The notes under the pieces were generated by a model that saw only the letters and a program-made list of their open reading frames with translations, did no database searches and had not been told where the DNA came from. The position numbers and the translations under genes are program-made. Shown here piece by piece: positions 62,668 to 64,000 of a stretch of 64,000 nt of DNA. Position 1 is the stretch's first letter. Each line of letters begins with the position of its first letter. This DNA is from an uncultured Paracoccaceae bacterium (lineage in GTDB: Bacteria > Pseudomonadota > Alphaproteobacteria > Rhodobacterales > Rhodobacteraceae): assembly GCA_938005545.1 (NCBI GenBank), contig CALKXV010000014.1, positions 102,080 to 166,079 of the forward strand. The letters are read 5' to 3'.

Positions 62668-62810
62668 TGCTGTCACGCCACCGGCTGTCAGTGCCTCGCA
62701 AAAAGTCTGAGCCGCTCCGCCAAAAAGTTCAAGACGAAGTCATCAGCATAGGCCGCGCAGAAGCGATTGAACGGTTCATGCAGAAGAAAAAGTGCGGTTC
62801 GCCTCGATGA
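62661..62810 (+). CDS. Small basic protein (49 aa), coupled to the DUF1127 gene
   Basis: A 49-codon frame beginning MVMLSRHRLSVPRKKSEPL and ending MQKKKCGSPR. Its ATG overlaps the DUF1127 stop by 7 nt, so coupled translation is plausible. It is basic, with a single cysteine near the C terminus. I recognise no family. It may be a real SoxR-controlled gene or an opportunistic frame. Confidence 0.4.
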   Translation: MVMLSRHRLSVPRKKSEPLRQKVQDEVISIGRAEAIERFMQKKKCGSPR

Positions 62811-62826
62811 GCCGCTCCCGAGTTAT

Positions 62827-63255
62827 TCAGCCTGACGAGATGTCAAATCCCTGCGGTGCCAGTTCAAAACCCTCGAACTGAAACCCCGGACTGACCGTGC
62901 ACCCGACAAGCGCCCATCCTTGGTCAGCCGGGGCCTCGGCGGATTGCCAATAGCCTTCTGGAACAATGACTTGCGGTCGTTCACCCTCCGCCAAGTCGGG
63001 GCCCAACCTAAAGCGTTCCGCTGGCCCCGCCTTGGTTTCCGAGACACGGAGCAGCAAGGGCGCGCCTGAATAATGATGCCAGATCTCGGTCGCATCGACG
63101 CGGTGCCAATGGCTGCGTTCGCCAGGTTTCAACAGGAAATAGATACACGTCCCGCAGGGTCGCCCCTGGTTTTCCGCAACCCATGTCTGGCGATACCACC
63201 CGCCCTCTGGATGCGGCTGAAGCCCGAGCTTTGCGATCAAGTCATCCGCCGTCAT
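62827..63255 (-). CDS. Cupin domain-containing protein (DUF985 / cupin_5)
   Basis: A 142-aa single-domain cupin. The signature is LGLQPHPEGGWYRQTW, then IYFLLKPGERSHWHRVDATEIWHHYSG, followed by the VIVPEGYWQSAE half. Metal-binding histidines are visible in the HWHR...HHY stretch. Function in this family is generally unassigned. The ATG at 63255 overlaps the haloacid dehalogenase stop by 4 nt. Confidence 0.85.
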   Translation of the reverse strand: MTADDLIAKLGLQPHPEGGWYRQTWVAENQGRPCGTCIYFLLKPGERSHWHRVDATEIWHHYSGAPLLLRVSETKAGPAERFRLGPDLAEGERPQVIVPEGYWQSAEAPADQGWALVGCTVSPGFQFEGFELAPQGFDISSG

Positions 63256-63929
63256 GCCATTGCCCGTGCAAGTTCGACAAAGTCCGGCGCGACAAAATCC
63301 CAATCTTCGGTTGGTTCCAAATCTTCGGTCTGTCCGGGCCCATGTTCGCTCGGGCGTGGCACAAAAGCGGTCTGCAATCCCGCAGCGCGCGCAGCGCTCA
63401 GATCATAGTTATGGGCGGCAACCATGCAGACCTGATCTGGCGCTAAACCAAGTGCGGCGGCAGAGGTCAGGTAAACCGCCTTTGCAGGCTTGTAATCTTC
63501 GGCCAATTCCGCCCCCACGATACAATCCCACTCCAACCCACCAAACCGCGCAAGCCGGGTCATCAAGGCAATCGAACCATTCGAGCACGGCGCAACGAAC
63601 CCGTGGGTGCGGATGGCGGCCAAGCCCTTCTGAACGTCTGGCCAAGGGTCCAACCGTTCCCAGGCTTTGGTCAACTCCTCGGGGTCCGGCACCGTCACGC
63701 CAAAACGTGTGGCCGTACGTTCAAGGTTTTCGCGGTGTAGGATATCCAAAGGCACATAGCCGCGTGCGCCTGAGCGTATCCGCGCCATCGACGGCTGATA
63801 CTCCGCGCGCCATGCCGTGGCAAAGGCGATGGCATCCACATCGGGCAGCACACGTGCCACCTCGCGCGCAACCGAAGCGCGCCAATCGACGCAGGTCCCA
63901 AAGACATCAAAAATGAAAGCCCGATCCAT
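63252..63929 (-). CDS. Haloacid dehalogenase, type II
   Basis: A 225-aa HAD-superfamily enzyme of the L-2-haloacid dehalogenase type. The nucleophile is D8 in FIFDVFGTCVDW. Later come the SNGS motif, a lysine in DYKPAK, and the AAHNYDLSAARAAGLQTAFVPRP stretch. Cysteine replaces the usual leucine in FGTLVDW. It would convert 2-haloacids to hydroxyacids, although many such proteins have other substrates. I start at the ATG at 63929 because motif I lies right after it. Confidence 0.88.
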   Translation of the reverse strand: MDRAFIFDVFGTCVDWRASVAREVARVLPDVDAIAFATAWRAEYQPSMARIRSGARGYVPLDILHRENLERTATRFGVTVPDPEELTKAWERLDPWPDVQKGLAAIRTHGFVAPCSNGSIALMTRLARFGGLEWDCIVGAELAEDYKPAKAVYLTSAAALGLAPDQVCMVAAHNYDLSAARAAGLQTAFVPRPSEHGPGQTEDLEPTEDWDFVAPDFVELARAMA

Positions 63930-64000
63930 ACCTGCAAGAAGGGCTGATCGCGCATCAGAAATCAAGTCGATACCACGTCAATGGGGGGCCGCGCCAAAGG

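Overview
The window is 64 kb of bacterial chromosome, moderately GC-rich and densely coding. Gene families and gene order point to a marine alphaproteobacterium of the Rhodobacteraceae (Roseobacter group). The signs are the nrdR-ribD / ribE-ribB-ribH-nusB block, the dnaG-rpoD pair, KpsS/KpsC capsule proteins, TadE/TadG proteins, many ABC and TRAP uptake systems, a HlyU-family protein and DUF1127. This is judgement from family recognition; no database search was run. I see no phage, insertion sequence, CRISPR array or rRNA. There are two tRNAs: Asp(GTC) on the minus strand and Val(TAC) on the plus strand.

Layout. 0-10 kb: the end of an L-serine dehydratase, then riboflavin genes in two blocks (ribE-ribB-ribH-nusB and nrdR-ribD) separated by a three-gene capsule module (kpsS, a Wza/KpsD-like lipoprotein, kpsC) on the opposite strand. 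10-17.5 kb: small proteins, rpoD, dnaG and a glutamate dehydrogenase. 17.7-20.6 kb: a vWA/TadG-type protein and two TadE-type proteins ending at a strong terminator. 20.7-26.5 kb: a peroxiredoxin-like protein, a HAD phosphatase, a MarR regulator, a carnitine dehydrogenase-thioesterase fusion, an SGNH esterase and a PaaK-like ligase.

26-37 kb: a long minus-strand cluster around a branched-chain-amino-acid-type ABC importer (livG, livH, livM, binding protein, livF). It also holds two acyl-CoA ligase-type enzymes, a quinone reductase-like MDR protein, a patatin-like lipoprotein and small unknown proteins. I infer uptake and CoA activation of a carboxylic acid. 37-43 kb: a polyamine ABC importer (potD/F-A-B-C type) divergent from a putrescine-type aminotransferase. 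43-49.6 kb: a DUF2157 membrane protein, a decayed Asp/Glu racemase, a DadA-like oxidoreductase, a complete TRAP transporter and a BASS-like permease. 49.6-54 kb: a phosphomannomutase and three sugar-acid/2-oxo-acid enzymes.

54-57.6 kb: a compact five-gene operon (DUF2796, ABC ATPase, FtsX-like permease, two DUF3299 proteins) preceded by a good Zur-type palindrome. It matches the zinc-regulated zrgABCDE arrangement and is the most coherent system in the window. 57.7-64 kb: tRNAs, a LysR/methyltransferase divergent pair, a fused MFS/spermidine-synthase-like protein, soxR with a classical SoxR box that faces a DUF1127 gene, a cupin and a type II haloacid dehalogenase.
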